64,000 nt of DNA from Salinispora oceanensis (GCF_000383575.1 NZ_KB911579.1:685707-749706), one strand, 5' to 3'; shown: positions 20,205 to 29,614, numbered from the stretch's first letter. Numbers and translations: made by a program. The notes: generated by a model from the letters alone, not told the origin.

Positions 20205-20302
20205 CCCGCTGGCCACGGCGGGCCGACGGCATCGGCCGTTCCTACGTCGACACGTTGCCTGCTTTGCCCGGTGGGCTGGCAAATCCGTACGACACTGGAA
20301 AG

Positions 20303-21409
20303 ATGCCGAGTTCACCCCCGCGCCCCGTGACCACCCGCCGGCCCGGCTGGTCCGACCTGCCAGTGGGTCTGCGGGCAGCCCTCGCCGACCGCCTCGGCGC
20401 CCCCGTGGTCGCCACCCGCATCGCGACCGACGGCTTCACCCGAGGCTTCGCCGGAGTGCTCTCCGCCGCCGACGATGGCCGGGTTTTCGTCAAGGCCGCG
20501 CCCCGCGACTCCCACCTGGCCAACTGGTACTGGCAAGAGGCCACGGTCCTGGACCGGCTCCCACCCGGGCTGCCGGCACCCCGAACCCGCTGGACGCTGG
20601 CGGAGTCCGGCTGGTTCGCCGTCGCCCTCGACGTGGTTGACGGCTATCCACCCGGACAGCCGTGGGAGCCGTCGGAGCTGACCAGCACCCTGACCGCGTA
20701 CGCGGAGGTCGCCGCCGCCCTGGACCCACCGCCCAGCGACCTCGCCGCGCTCAACCCGCCGCACCTGGCCGAGCTGGCCCAAGCCGACATCCTCCGCTGG
20801 GGTGACGTGGCAGCAGGCCGGGAGCCCGTTCCGCCACTGCCGGCCGGGCTCGAGCAGCGGCTGCCCGAACTGGTCGGGCTCGAGTCCCGACTCCCGGGGT
20901 ACCTCGCCCCGGCGTCCGGATTGATCCACGGTGACCTGCGGCCGGACAACGTGCTACTCACCGCGCACGGGCAGGTGTGGTTCTGTGACTGGACCTGGCT
21001 CTGCCGCGGTCCGGCCTGGTTCGACCTGGTCACGCTCCTCCTCGGGGGGCAGGCCGTGGAGCAGCAGGAGGTCACCGTCGCGGCGCTGGCCGGGACCGGC
21101 GGCGCAAGCTCCCCGACCGAGCCCGCGACCTCCCCCTTCCCGGAGTCCGTCTCTCCCTTCCCGGAGTCCGCCGTCGGAGCCGCACCAGCCCTGACCACCG
21201 ATTGGCTGGACGCCGCCTTCGCGGCCCACCCGACTGCCGCCGATGCCCCGCCGGATGCCCTGGATGTCACGCTGGCGGCGCTGGCCGGCTACTTCCTCAC
21301 CACCGCGGCCACGGTTCCGGAGACCGCGACCGAGCAGCTCGCGGCCCACCAGCGCCGCAGCGGCGAGTACGCGCTCGACTGGCTCGCCCGTCGCCAGGGC
21401 TGGAGCTGA
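20303..21409 (+). CDS. Aminoglycoside phosphotransferase (APH)-fold kinase-like protein
   Basis: A 368-residue protein of the APH/choline kinase superfamily. The P-loop-like region is not typical, but VFVKAAPRD at 61-69 supplies the ATP-binding Lys. The Brenner motif HGDLRPDN is at 209-216 and the metal-binding Asp is in WFCDWTW (Asp229). Small-molecule or metabolite kinase activity is likely; antibiotic resistance is not implied. Residues around 277-290 contain a duplicated SPFPES segment from a 21-bp tandem repeat. ATG 20303 is preceded closely by GGAAAG. The frame is open upstream but through repeat sequence. Confidence 0.85.
   Translation: MPSSPPRPVTTRRPGWSDLPVGLRAALADRLGAPVVATRIATDGFTRGFAGVLSAADDGRVFVKAAPRDSHLANWYWQEATVLDRLPPGLPAPRTRWTLAESGWFAVALDVVDGYPPGQPWEPSELTSTLTAYAEVAAALDPPPSDLAALNPPHLAELAQADILRWGDVAAGREPVPPLPAGLEQRLPELVGLESRLPGYLAPASGLIHGDLRPDNVLLTAHGQVWFCDWTWLCRGPAWFDLVTLLLGGQAVEQQEVTVAALAGTGGASSPTEPATSPFPESVSPFPESAVGAAPALTTDWLDAAFAAHPTAADAPPDALDVTLAALAGYFLTTAATVPETATEQLAAHQRRSGEYALDWLARRQGWS
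21131..21172 (+). repeat. 21-bp tandem duplication inside the phosphotransferase gene
   Basis: Two adjacent 21-bp units (21131-21151 and 21152-21172), each holding CCCTTCCCGGAGTCCG. They encode a repeated SPFPES peptide in a linker after the kinase core, with the frame kept. Confidence 0.8.
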
Positions 21410-21576
21410 GCCCCGCCGGATGGAAAGCTCCGCCGCCCCGCACCGGGAGCGTTGGTGGTTGGGAGGCGGCTTTTGGCGCTGCCCGAGCCACCTGATAGCC
21501 TGGCACTTCGCGCGACGATGACGCATGCTCGCCGCGCGGATGCAGACCAACCCGAGCTATCAGACGAGGCTGTCGC

Positions 21577-21843
21577 GTGGCGAACATCAAGTCCCAGATC
21601 AAGCGCAACCGGCAGAACGAGAAGCGCCGGCTGCGTAACAAGTCGGTCAAGTCGTCGCTGAAGACCGCGATCCGCAAGTTCCACGAGGCCGCCGAGACCG
21701 GCGACGTGGATAAGGCGACGGTTCTCATGCGCGATGCCGCTCGCAAGCTGGACAAGGCGGCCAGCAAGGGCGTCATCCACGCCAACCAGGCCGCGAACCG
21801 CAAGTCGGCTATCGCCAAGCGCGTGGCGTCGTTCTCCGCCTGA
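21577..21843 (+). CDS. rpsT: 30S ribosomal protein S20
   Basis: Primary 16S rRNA-binding protein of the small subunit. The 88 residues start at GTG ([21 protein letters not shown]), with GAGG 8 bases upstream. The basic, helical composition and length are standard. It stands alone on the plus strand, facing holA, and is followed at 23 bp by a terminator. Confidence 0.97.
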   Translation: MANIKSQIKRNRQNEKRRLRNKSVKSSLKTAIRKFHEAAETGDVDKATVLMRDAARKLDKAASKGVIHANQAANRKSAIAKRVASFSA

Positions 21844-21866
21844 CCCGGCCACACCAGGTTAGGACG

Positions 21867-21896
21867 AAACCCCGGCCCGATCCGGTCCGGGGTTTT
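21867..21896 (+). terminator. Rho-independent terminator of rpsT
   Basis: Stem AAACCCCGG (21867-21875) pairs with CCGGGGTTT (21887-21895) across an 11-base loop and ends in a T run. It lies 23 bp after the rpsT stop and may serve both strands. Confidence 0.85.
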
Positions 21897-21953
21897 GTGC
21901 TGCCCGCCGCAGGGCTTCAGATGCTGACTTCGGCAGCGGTCGCGCCGCCGAGG

Positions 21954-22409
21954 TCAGCGCTCGGCTTGGGGCGCTCCGGTCGGGGGCAACTCCCGCGCTG
22001 CGGCCGAAGCCAGTTCCCCGGGACGCCCGGGAGCGGACCTTACGACGACGCCGGGCACGCTGTGCCAGATCCAGCCAACCCGCGCGGTGCCGACTACCGG
22101 CTCCATCTGGTGGCGAAAGCGGTCCCGCTCCTGGTCGGGCACGAGCGCCGCGGAGCGGACGACCCGCGCCGCCACCACGTCGTTGATTTTCACCATCACC
22201 GCAACCATCGCCGGCAGCACCAGCACAGACCACCAGCTGACCAGTTCAGCGAGCGCCAGTAGCGCCGCCAGCGCGACAGCCCCCTCGAAGAAGACGAAGC
22301 AGAGCACCCCACCGGGGTTGACGAACCGCAGCCCCAGGAGGCGGGCGTACAACGGCCGGTAGCGCTCCTCCTCCGCCACCAGGGTGGCCCAGGACCTCGG
22401 TCCGGTCAC
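21954..22409 (-). CDS. Membrane protein of unknown function downstream of holA
   Basis: A 151-residue protein that I do not recognise. A cytoplasmic N-terminus with RPLYARLLGLRFV is followed by two hydrophobic helices (residues about 35-80). An amphipathic basic region and a Gly/Pro-rich tail follow. The GTG start overlaps the holA stop (GTGA), so it is translated with holA. It lies between holA and rpsT, which are usually direct neighbours in actinobacteria. Confidence 0.7.
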   Translation of the reverse strand: MTGPRSWATLVAEEERYRPLYARLLGLRFVNPGGVLCFVFFEGAVALAALLALAELVSWWSVLVLPAMVAVMVKINDVVAARVVRSAALVPDQERDRFRHQMEPVVGTARVGWIWHSVPGVVVRSAPGRPGELASAAARELPPTGAPQAER

Positions 22410-23386
22410 CGGCCGCCGCCCTGCCGCGCCGCTGCCACCGAGAAGACGGCCCGCTCCAGCGCGTACGCCCGGTCGTCCGAGCCCCCCTTCACGGCCGCGT
22501 TGCACTCGGCCGCGGCCCGCATGGCCTGCACCAGCCCTTCCGGCGTCCAACCGCGGCTCTGCCGCTGCGCCCGCTCAATCTTCCAGGCCGGCATGCCGAG
22601 AGTGCTGGCCAGTTGGTAGGGGCTCCCCCGCCCGGCGGAGGCGACCCGGGCCACGGTACGGACGCCGTCGGCGAGCGCATCAGCAATGGGCACCGGGTCA
22701 ACACCGACGTGCAGCGCCCAACGCAGGGCCTCCAACGCAGCCGGCACGTCGCCCACCATCGTCGCATCGGCGACGGTGAAGCCAGACACCTCGACCCGCC
22801 CCCGGTAGTACCGGGCCACCGTCTCCGGGCTGATCTTCCCGTCGGTGTCGGCCAGCAACTGCGAGCAGGCGGCGGCGAGCTCGCGCAGGTCATTACCGAC
22901 CGCCGCGATGAGCGCCTCGGCGGCGGAGTCGGTACACCGACCACCGGCCCGCCGGAACTCGTCGCGGACGAACGCCACCCGCTCCCGGTGCCCCTTCAGT
23001 CGGGCAGCCGGAACAACGGTCGCGCCGGCCGCCTTCAGTCCGTCCGCGAACGCCTTGCCCTTGGCCGCACCGAGGTGGAGCACGACCAGCTGCACCTCGG
23101 GGTCGGGGTTCTTCGCGTAGGCGAGCAGGGCCGCCGCCAGATCCTTACGCGCGTCCTGGCCGGACCGCAGGATCAGCAGCCGCCGTCCGCCGAAGAGCGA
23201 CGGACTAAGCATCTCCGCGATCTCACCGACAGTTAGGGAGCCGGCTTGATATTCGCGGACGTCCACCTCCGGATCCACACTCCGACTCTGGGCGACCGCC
23301 TCGGTGACCGCTCGAGTAGCGAGAAGTTCCTCGTCACCGAGGACGAGCAGAATCGGGGGGAGGCTGGCGGCGGTCACGCCGCCCAT
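22406..23386 (-). CDS. holA: DNA polymerase III delta subunit
   Basis: Clamp-loader subunit that opens the beta sliding clamp. The 326-residue protein shows the AAA+-like N-terminal domain with PPILLVLGDEELLATRAV and a Leu-rich segment typical of delta. Other family segments are LSPSLFGGRRLLILRSG and a C-terminal helical part with WKIERAQRQSRGW. The predicted start is 23386. It is co-translated with the small membrane protein downstream. Its usual upstream partner comEC is about 3.8 kb away here. Confidence 0.92.
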   Translation of the reverse strand: MGGVTAASLPPILLVLGDEELLATRAVTEAVAQSRSVDPEVDVREYQAGSLTVGEIAEMLSPSLFGGRRLLILRSGQDARKDLAAALLAYAKNPDPEVQLVVLHLGAAKGKAFADGLKAAGATVVPAARLKGHRERVAFVRDEFRRAGGRCTDSAAEALIAAVGNDLRELAAACSQLLADTDGKISPETVARYYRGRVEVSGFTVADATMVGDVPAALEALRWALHVGVDPVPIADALADGVRTVARVASAGRGSPYQLASTLGMPAWKIERAQRQSRGWTPEGLVQAMRAAAECNAAVKGGSDDRAYALERAVFSVAAARQGGGR

Positions 23387-24015
23387 ATTCGCATGGTCAG
23401 CCGAGCACGCCAGCCCGGTCGCCCGCCCTCCGATGTCAGAGCCCGCACTCAGCGCAAATCACAACTTTTACGCTATTACGCCTTTAAACCTGACATACCG
23501 AGCGGCTGGGGCGGCTCTCGACGCCCCGAATGACGACGGCAGCGCCACGGAGCACCCGCGGCCAATCACCACCCGAACCCAACACGTCGTAGCCACGGCC
23601 CGGCACGTCCAGCAGATGCACGTCCGCAAGGAGCCCTCTTCACCTTCGCCCTCGCCTACGTGGTACTCAACGTAGGTGCTCGGTGACGCCTCGCCCTTGG
23701 CTGGCCCGGCGGCGCGGCAGCGACCAGGCGCCAGCTCGGGCAGGAGGCCCAGGGAGCGGGCCACCCGGCTTCGCCCCTCTGTCCCGCGGCCCGCGGCCCG
23801 CGGTTGCCTACGACGGCCTGTTGGCCCAGCCCGAGCAGTGGTACGTCCAACCCGCATCGCCACCAGCACCATGCTCGGCCTGATCATCGCCCTACCACCC
23901 ACAGTGGTAGTCGCGCTACAAATCTTGACAGACCCGGTCATTGGAGTTCATACGCAGCACCGTACTGTTGATGCGCATACCGGTTACTGCCCAGCACCAG
24001 GCTGCAGGAGGATGA
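23387..24015. other. Gene-free stretch at the left edge of the holA-comEC islet
   Basis: No convincing gene is visible in these 629 bp. A patch near 23455-23500 is clearly AT-richer than its surroundings. A short plus-strand frame ending at 23685 reads ALFTFALAYVVLNVGAR and then stops, which looks like the C-terminus of a lost membrane protein gene. The rest has the composition of decayed or non-coding DNA. Confidence 0.5.
23925..23954 (+). promoter_or_regulatory. Candidate promoter of the GT87 gene
   Basis: A perfect TTGACA (23925-23930) is followed after 18 bases by CATACG, a weak -10 box with three consensus matches, about 60 bp before the GTG start. Only the -35 half is convincing. Confidence 0.35.
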
Positions 24016-25290
24016 GTGCGGTTACAGGGTAGACGGGGCATTCAGCTGGGGAAAATCGGGCTGTGGACTGCCGTTACTGCTGTCGTGGCGCTGCAGGTGA
24101 CCGGAGCGCTGAATCGTCCGGTCCGGGATCGCCTAGCCGACCTCCACGTCTACTGGGGTTCCGTACAGATCCTTTTGGACGGTGGCAGCCTCTACGACTT
24201 CGCCGCCTGGAACGACGCTCCCTTCACCTACCCACCGTTTGCAGGCCTGCTGTTCGCGCCCCTGGCACTGATCGCGGAGGACCCGCTACGGATCCTCTGG
24301 ACCGCAGTGACCCTCGGGGTGGTAATCGGCCTGGCGCTGCTCGTCCGGCACTCAAACGGGTTGCGCCCGGTCCGGCCGGCACTGCGCGTGCCTGTCGTGG
24401 CCCTGCTGCTCTTCGGTTCCGCACCAATATCGAGCAACCTCCGCTTCGGGCAGCTCAGTGTGGCACTGGTGGCTTTGGTGCTGGTGGACTGCCTGGGGGT
24501 GGTGCCGGCACGCTACCGGGGCGCGCTCACCGGCTTCGCGGCGGCGATAAAGCTCACTCCTATGATCTTTGTGGTGTATTGGTGGGTCTCCGGGCAGCGG
24601 CGGACCGCAATCAATGCCATGGCAGCCTTCGCCGGTTGTACCGCGCTAGCTTGGCTGGTCCTGCCGGGCGAATCGGTCCGGTACTGGTTTACCGAGCTTT
24701 GGAATTTCGATCGCGTCGGCAACATCGCCACCAGCGGTAACCAGTCCCTGAACGGGGCACTGCTCCGGATGGATGTGCCGGACACCTGGCGTACCGCACT
24801 GGCTGCCGTCATCGGCTTGGCCGTGGTGGCGGTGGCACTGGTCCGGGGGTCGCGGGCCTACCGCGGTGGAGACCCGTTCGCTGCCGTGGTAATCATCGGT
24901 GCCGCCGGTCTGGTCTTTTCACCGGTCTCCTGGACCCACCATCAGATATGGCTGGTCCTCGCCGGTCTACTCACGGTTGGCGGGCGGCGAGCAAGTTATG
25001 CCTGGTTCGCGCTGGTGACGGCCGTCATGGTCCTGCCCGTGACATCGCTCGGGGCGGCGCTGCCGACCGAAGCCCTCACTGGTAATGCTCGTCTCCTTCT
25101 CGCGATCGCCGTATCATGTGTGGTCCCGTTCACCGCCCTCAAGGCAGGGCAACCAGACGAAGAGGCAGTCCACCCGGCGGCGCTGCCCGTCAATCAGACC
25201 GGACAGCCTCGCTCGCCGTATCCACAAGCAACTCAGGCACCGGCCACCACCACGCAGACCGCGACCGTGAGCAGCCCAGCCGATGGCTAG
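24016..25290 (+). CDS. Polyprenol-phosphate-mannose-dependent mannosyltransferase-like protein (GT87/DUF2029)
   Basis: Integral membrane GT-C glycosyltransferase of 424 residues that probably transfers mannose from a polyprenyl-phosphate donor on the outer membrane face. The first loop contains the acidic motif in RLADLHVYWGS, typical of GT87 (PimE/AftC-like) enzymes. At least nine hydrophobic helices follow, with PISSNLRFGQLSV and FAAAIKLTPMIF conserved in DUF2029 proteins. GTG 24016 is fixed by AGGAGG at 24006-24011. The last 45 residues are a Gln/Thr/Pro-rich tail. It lies in the islet between holA and comEC, opposite the PAP2 gene; an envelope lipid-glycan role is inferred. Confidence 0.88.
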   Translation: MRLQGRRGIQLGKIGLWTAVTAVVALQVTGALNRPVRDRLADLHVYWGSVQILLDGGSLYDFAAWNDAPFTYPPFAGLLFAPLALIAEDPLRILWTAVTLGVVIGLALLVRHSNGLRPVRPALRVPVVALLLFGSAPISSNLRFGQLSVALVALVLVDCLGVVPARYRGALTGFAAAIKLTPMIFVVYWWVSGQRRTAINAMAAFAGCTALAWLVLPGESVRYWFTELWNFDRVGNIATSGNQSLNGALLRMDVPDTWRTALAAVIGLAVVAVALVRGSRAYRGGDPFAAVVIIGAAGLVFSPVSWTHHQIWLVLAGLLTVGGRRASYAWFALVTAVMVLPVTSLGAALPTEALTGNARLLLAIAVSCVVPFTALKAGQPDEEAVHPAALPVNQTGQPRSPYPQATQAPATTTQTATVSSPADG

Positions 25291-25774
25291 CAGGCCACGC
25301 GGGTTCCGGGGATCGGACACCGTGGCCAACACGTACAGCGATGGAGTTGGGCGGCAGCGTCGACGATCTCGTCCTCGTCGGCGCTGAACTCGCCGGACTC
25401 CTTCTGGGCGCAGCGGGACAGGCCCACGGTGGGTTCGCCAGCAAACGCAGCCCCTGCCCGGCCCGCCAGGAGCCGCACCGACGAGGCCCCACATCGCGCA
25501 AACCCCGGTCTCCTGCGACATCCGGACCTACATCGTGGTCCGCTTACCCCTCGCCCCCAGGTCCTCGATGACCAGCGGGGACAACCCGAGCAACCGTTCG
25601 TTCGAGGCCGTCTTCTATCCCACACAGGAACAACGGCACCCGCCACCCGCTGTCACCACCGAAGGTGAGACGGGCGGACTTTTCGCACAGGCCCGGCTAC
25701 GGAAGATCGACGACCTCGTCGCAGCAGTCTGGCCGTCCTCCACTTCGAAACGACCGGACCACCGGAAACGGACG
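25291..25774. other. Gene-free stretch between the GT87 and PAP2 genes
   Basis: 484 bp between convergent genes. Several short frames exist on both strands but none has domain character, a ribosome binding site or sensible composition. Nothing recognisable was found; it is probably decayed insertion DNA. Confidence 0.5.
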
Positions 25775-26803
25775 TCACACGCGATCACATTCCTCTACTT
25801 GGAGAGGTTCACTATCGATTGGAGGGCGTTTACGATTCCTCCACCAGCGCTCAGCGATGCTGACGAGCGCAAAAGTCCCGAGGACATAGGCCCATCCGAC
25901 GAAAACATCGATCACATAGTGCTCACCCGAGTACACAAGAGTGAACGTCATCGCTAACGGGTAGAGCAGCAGAATGAGCGAATACCGCTTCCGAATCCGC
26001 GTTACAAAGAACAGGACCACAAAAAGCGCGAAGGCGGTGTGCAACGACGGAATTGCCGCCACCGGGTTCGCAGCGTTCTGTCCCAGCCGGATAATACTGA
26101 AGGCACCGTGCATGCCGAACTCGGCACCACCACGCAGGCTTAACCTCTCCACCGGTTCGAGGTAGCCGTTGACCGCCGCCCACCACGGCGGGGCCGCCGG
26201 ATACAGGAAGTAAGTGATTAAGCCGGCGAGGCTGAGGACGAAGAAGCGGCGCATGAAGGCCGCCCACCGGGGCCGCGCGGTGAGCCACAGCCACGCCGCG
26301 ACCCCGAGAGCTACCACAAAATGGGAGAAGTAGATGTAGGTAACTAGGACCTCCCACCACTGGATGCGGGTAGGATCGTACAGATTTTCCTGCAGCCAGA
26401 TGGTGGGAATCTTGCCATCTGTCAGCCAACCAAACATCGCCAGGTCTGCGTTGATCAGCTCGGTGACGTGTGGCGCGCGGATTTCATCAGCGAAACCGCG
26501 TGAAAGGTTGTAGACCGTCAGCAGTGCGACTACCGGTAGCCAGTCCCGAGCAAAGAGCAGATGCGAGCGCAGCGGCTGATCGATCCGCCACGCCACCGCA
26601 AGGGCCCACAGCCAGATAAAAGCGTATCCAGGGTCGGTCGGAAGACCGAAGGCCAAGAAAAATACCACGAAAAGCGCAGCCCAGACCCCGACCGCTTGAC
26701 TACGGCTGACGGGGAAGCGCCGACTGAGGCCCTTATCGGTTTCAGGGCGCTGCGGGGTATCCACTACTCCTCGGGGAGGGGTGTGAGGCGAACGGCTGGT
26801 CAT
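25775..26803 (-). CDS. PAP2-superfamily membrane protein, inositol phosphorylceramide synthase-like
   Basis: A 342-residue protein with about six membrane helices and a PAP2 phosphatase core. The motif GLITYFLYPAAPPWW precedes the catalytic blocks AIPSLHTAF and YSGEHYVIDVFVG, which supply the His and His-x3-Asp residues of the AUR1/IPC-synthase branch. The likely reaction is transfer of a phospho-head group or dephosphorylation of a lipid. ATG 26803 begins MTSRSPHTPP; another ATG at 26824 is possible, and neither has a strong ribosome binding site. Neighbouring GT87 suggests a shared role in inositol or polyprenyl lipid glycosylation, which is inference. Confidence 0.87.
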   Translation of the reverse strand: MTSRSPHTPPRGVVDTPQRPETDKGLSRRFPVSRSQAVGVWAALFVVFFLAFGLPTDPGYAFIWLWALAVAWRIDQPLRSHLLFARDWLPVVALLTVYNLSRGFADEIRAPHVTELINADLAMFGWLTDGKIPTIWLQENLYDPTRIQWWEVLVTYIYFSHFVVALGVAAWLWLTARPRWAAFMRRFFVLSLAGLITYFLYPAAPPWWAAVNGYLEPVERLSLRGGAEFGMHGAFSIIRLGQNAANPVAAIPSLHTAFALFVVLFFVTRIRKRYSLILLLYPLAMTFTLVYSGEHYVIDVFVGWAYVLGTFALVSIAERWWRNRKRPPIDSEPLQVEECDRV

Positions 26804-26982
26804 GGTGAGTAAGCCTAACCTCATGCCTTCATGAAGGGTCGTTGTGGTGGCGGGTCGAAAACGTGAAGGCGCGCCCTGGACTGCTGGAAGGATGGGACAT
26901 GCTGAGGGTCTCAACCATTCGCCACGGAGGGTAATTTCTAGATGCAGGCTACCGGGTCGGTGGGTAGCGGTGGGTACCAGGC

Positions 26983-27210
26983 TTGGTGCAGACCCCGCGC
27001 AGTTCGGCACGCTGGGTGGCGTTGAACGTGTCCGAGCTGTCGATCTTGGTAGCGCGCGGGGGCGATCAGTCGGTCGCGGATGGCGGCGTCACGCTGGGAC
27101 GGGGCCCGCCGATTCGGCGGCGGGCACATTATTCGCTGTCCGTGTTGGACGCCAGCTCCGGCGTGGTCCTGGCTCAGGTCGCGGTCATGGCGACGGCTAC
27201 TAGCGTCTGA
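26983..27210 (+). pseudogene. Remnant of an ISAs1-like transposase
   Basis: A short open stretch ends in LSVLDASSGVVLAQVAV, which resembles the conserved ISAs1 segment (LLAALDHATGVVLAQVDV-type, recalled from the family). A neighbouring frame reads RVRAVDLGSARG, similar to the AVDGKSLRG motif that precedes it in intact proteins. The frames are broken and no complete transposase or inverted repeats are visible. The fragment runs to within the last codons of comEC, marking the right edge of the islet. Confidence 0.5.
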
Positions 27211-29614
27211 TCGGGTCCTCGGCACCGCGGGTGACGACGGCCAGCCCGGACGGTCGGGTCACCACCGCAACGTCCCCATCGAGGTCGGTGCGGAGGATCC
27301 GGGCTCCGCCGCGGGCAAGACGGCCCAGTACCGATGCATCCGGATGCCCATAGGTGTTCTCCCGGCCGACCGGGACCACCGCCACCAACGGACGGACCGC
27401 GTCAAGAAAAGCAGGGTCCTGATACGCCGAACCGTGATGGGCGACCTTCAACACGTGCGCGCGGAGGCCGCCGTCCGGCACCCGGTCAAGCAGAGCCTGC
27501 TGCTCCTCGATCTCGGCATCTCCGGTCAACAGGATCCGCACCCCGTTGACGGTGGCCACCAGGACCAGCGAATTGTTGTTCGGATCGGAACGGGTACCCC
27601 GCAGCGGCACCGAGGGACCGATCACCGTCAACTCCACCGCACCGGCTCGGTAGCCCCAACCGGCCGGCGCAGAAAACATCTCGACGGAGCCCGCCGCCGC
27701 CGCAACCTGGACCAGGTCCCGACCGAACGCCGGCTCTGACCACGACGGGGCAAGCACCGCCGCGACCCGCCGCCCCCGGAAGACACCGGCCACCCCACCC
27801 ACATGATCGTGATGGAAGTGGCTGATCACCAGCAGCGGCACCTCCCAGATACCGATCCGACGTAGGCAACGATCCACCAACCCCGGCTCCGCCCCGGCAT
27901 CCACCACCACACCCCGCCCCGGACCAGCCGACAGGACCAGCGCATCACCCTGACCAACCGCACACGCCACAACCACCCAACCCGCCGGCGGCCAACCAGC
28001 AGCCAGGAGGCGCACCGGCAACGCACCGAGCACGGCCGCAACCGCGGTCACCGCCACCAGCCGCCGCACCACCCGGCGACGGACCGCCACCAGCAACGCC
28101 AGAGTCAACCCCGCCAACAGCAACGCACCCCCGGCCCCCGCCGGCCAGGGCAACGCCCCCGCCGGCGCCCGCGCCCCGTAGTGCGCCACAGTGACCAGCC
28201 ACCACGCCGGCCAACTGGCCAGCCAGGCCAGAAACTCCGCACCCGCCGACCACAGCGGCGACAGCCCCGCCGCCACAACACCAAGCACCGTGGCCGGCGC
28301 GATCGCCGGCGCCACCAACAGATTCGCCGGCACCGCGACCAAACTGACCGTGCCCGAAATCCCCGCGACGACCGGCGCGCAGGCCACCTGCGCAGCCGCC
28401 GGCACCGCCAGCGCCTCAGCAACCCCCACCGGCACCCGACGACGACGCAACGCATCCCGCCACCGCGGCGCCAACAACAACAACCCACCCGTAGCGAGCA
28501 CAGAGAGCGCGAAACCGAAATCCCCCGCCAGCTCAGGATCGACAAGCACCAGCACAGTGACCGCCGCGGCCAAAGCCGGCAACGCCGCCCGCGGCCGGCC
28601 CACGGCGAGCGCGGCCAACCCAATCGCGCCCATCGCAGCCGCCCGCACCACACTCGGCGACGGACGGACCAAGATCACAAAACCTATTAATGCAACCGCA
28701 CAGAGCCCCGCGGCGAGCCAGGGACCAGCCCGACCCCAACGAGCAAGTAGCAACACCGCACCAACGACGATCGCTACGTTGGACCCAGATACCGCTGTCA
28801 AGTGGGTCATCCCGGTGTCGAGAAAATTCTCCCGTACTGAATCGGGCAGCCGGCTCGTGTCGCCCACCACCAGGCCGGGCAGCAGGCCACCCCGCTCGTC
28901 CGGTAGCGGCTCGCAGGCTTCCTGGAGGCCGGCGCGGAGCATGCCGGCGGCACGCTGCAAGCCCGGCGGCGGCCCGTGTGGGAGCGGGGCCTGGGTTGAC
29001 CACAGGACCGCAGCGGTCAGATCGCCGCCCCGCGGAGCAGCAAGCCGACCTTCGGCGGTCAGCCGCTGCCCCGGCAACAGCGCTCGCCAGGCCGGGTCGG
29101 TGGCGAGGACCAGCATCCGGACCTGCGCCTCGACCCGGTGCCCGGCAAGGCCACTGATACGGACCGACTCCGCTGCCACCAACAGCGTGGCGGGTCGCCC
29201 GGAACCAGACCGGACCAGCCGGGGGTCGTCCCGGACGACCAGGTCGACGGTTACGGTGGCCCGCTCCTCAACGAGGGCACGCAGCGGGCTAGCGTCCCGC
29301 ACCGCGACCCGGGCGGCGGTGACGCTCGCTCCGCACACCACCCCGAGCAGGACGGCGACGGCCGCCCAGCCGTGCCGGCGGACAGATGCAGGTGGCCGGC
29401 CGAGAAGTCCAGACAGGTAGACCCCACCCCCGATGGCCGCCACAGCGGCGATCGCGGCGACGAGCAGCGACGCCCTGGCGGGCAGGTACAGGCCGGCCAA
29501 CGCGGCCAGCCACGCGGCGACGGCCAAGCCAGCCAGCCGCAGATCCGGCGGGTCGGATGCGCTCGGTGCCCCCCGAACGGGCCCGGGGCGCTGCCCGTCG
29601 CGATGCTTTCTCAC
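27200..29614 (-). CDS. comEC: DNA uptake channel protein ComEC/Rec2
   Basis: Inner-membrane channel that passes single-stranded DNA into the cytoplasm. The 804 residues begin with several hydrophobic helices and an OB-like external loop. The competence membrane domain (TAVSGSNVAIVVGAVLLLAR and a long helical block) comes next. The C-terminal metallo-beta-lactamase domain has ISHFHHDHVGG, LLTGDAE and VAHHGSA as metal-binding segments. The GTG start overlaps the comEA stop (GTGA). Actinobacteria usually carry comEA-comEC without other competence genes, so function in natural uptake is unproven here. Confidence 0.93.
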   Translation of the reverse strand: MRKHRDGQRPGPVRGAPSASDPPDLRLAGLAVAAWLAALAGLYLPARASLLVAAIAAVAAIGGGVYLSGLLGRPPASVRRHGWAAVAVLLGVVCGASVTAARVAVRDASPLRALVEERATVTVDLVVRDDPRLVRSGSGRPATLLVAAESVRISGLAGHRVEAQVRMLVLATDPAWRALLPGQRLTAEGRLAAPRGGDLTAAVLWSTQAPLPHGPPPGLQRAAGMLRAGLQEACEPLPDERGGLLPGLVVGDTSRLPDSVRENFLDTGMTHLTAVSGSNVAIVVGAVLLLARWGRAGPWLAAGLCAVALIGFVILVRPSPSVVRAAAMGAIGLAALAVGRPRAALPALAAAVTVLVLVDPELAGDFGFALSVLATGGLLLLAPRWRDALRRRRVPVGVAEALAVPAAAQVACAPVVAGISGTVSLVAVPANLLVAPAIAPATVLGVVAAGLSPLWSAGAEFLAWLASWPAWWLVTVAHYGARAPAGALPWPAGAGGALLLAGLTLALLVAVRRRVVRRLVAVTAVAAVLGALPVRLLAAGWPPAGWVVVACAVGQGDALVLSAGPGRGVVVDAGAEPGLVDRCLRRIGIWEVPLLVISHFHHDHVGGVAGVFRGRRVAAVLAPSWSEPAFGRDLVQVAAAAGSVEMFSAPAGWGYRAGAVELTVIGPSVPLRGTRSDPNNNSLVLVATVNGVRILLTGDAEIEEQQALLDRVPDGGLRAHVLKVAHHGSAYQDPAFLDAVRPLVAVVPVGRENTYGHPDASVLGRLARGGARILRTDLDGDVAVVTRPSGLAVVTRGAEDPIRR

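Noticed and set aside
23468..23941. A 157-codon minus-strand frame in the holA-comEC islet
   Set aside because: No ribosome binding site, Arg/Gly-rich translation and no recognisable domain.
25535..25957. A 140-codon plus-strand frame near the PAP2 gene
   Set aside because: Its 3' half is antisense to the PAP2 coding region and no family is recognised; it is better explained as chance.
26844..27203. A 119-codon plus-strand frame overlapping the comEC end
   Set aside because: Only a short piece resembles a transposase block; as a whole it is a broken remnant and not an intact gene.
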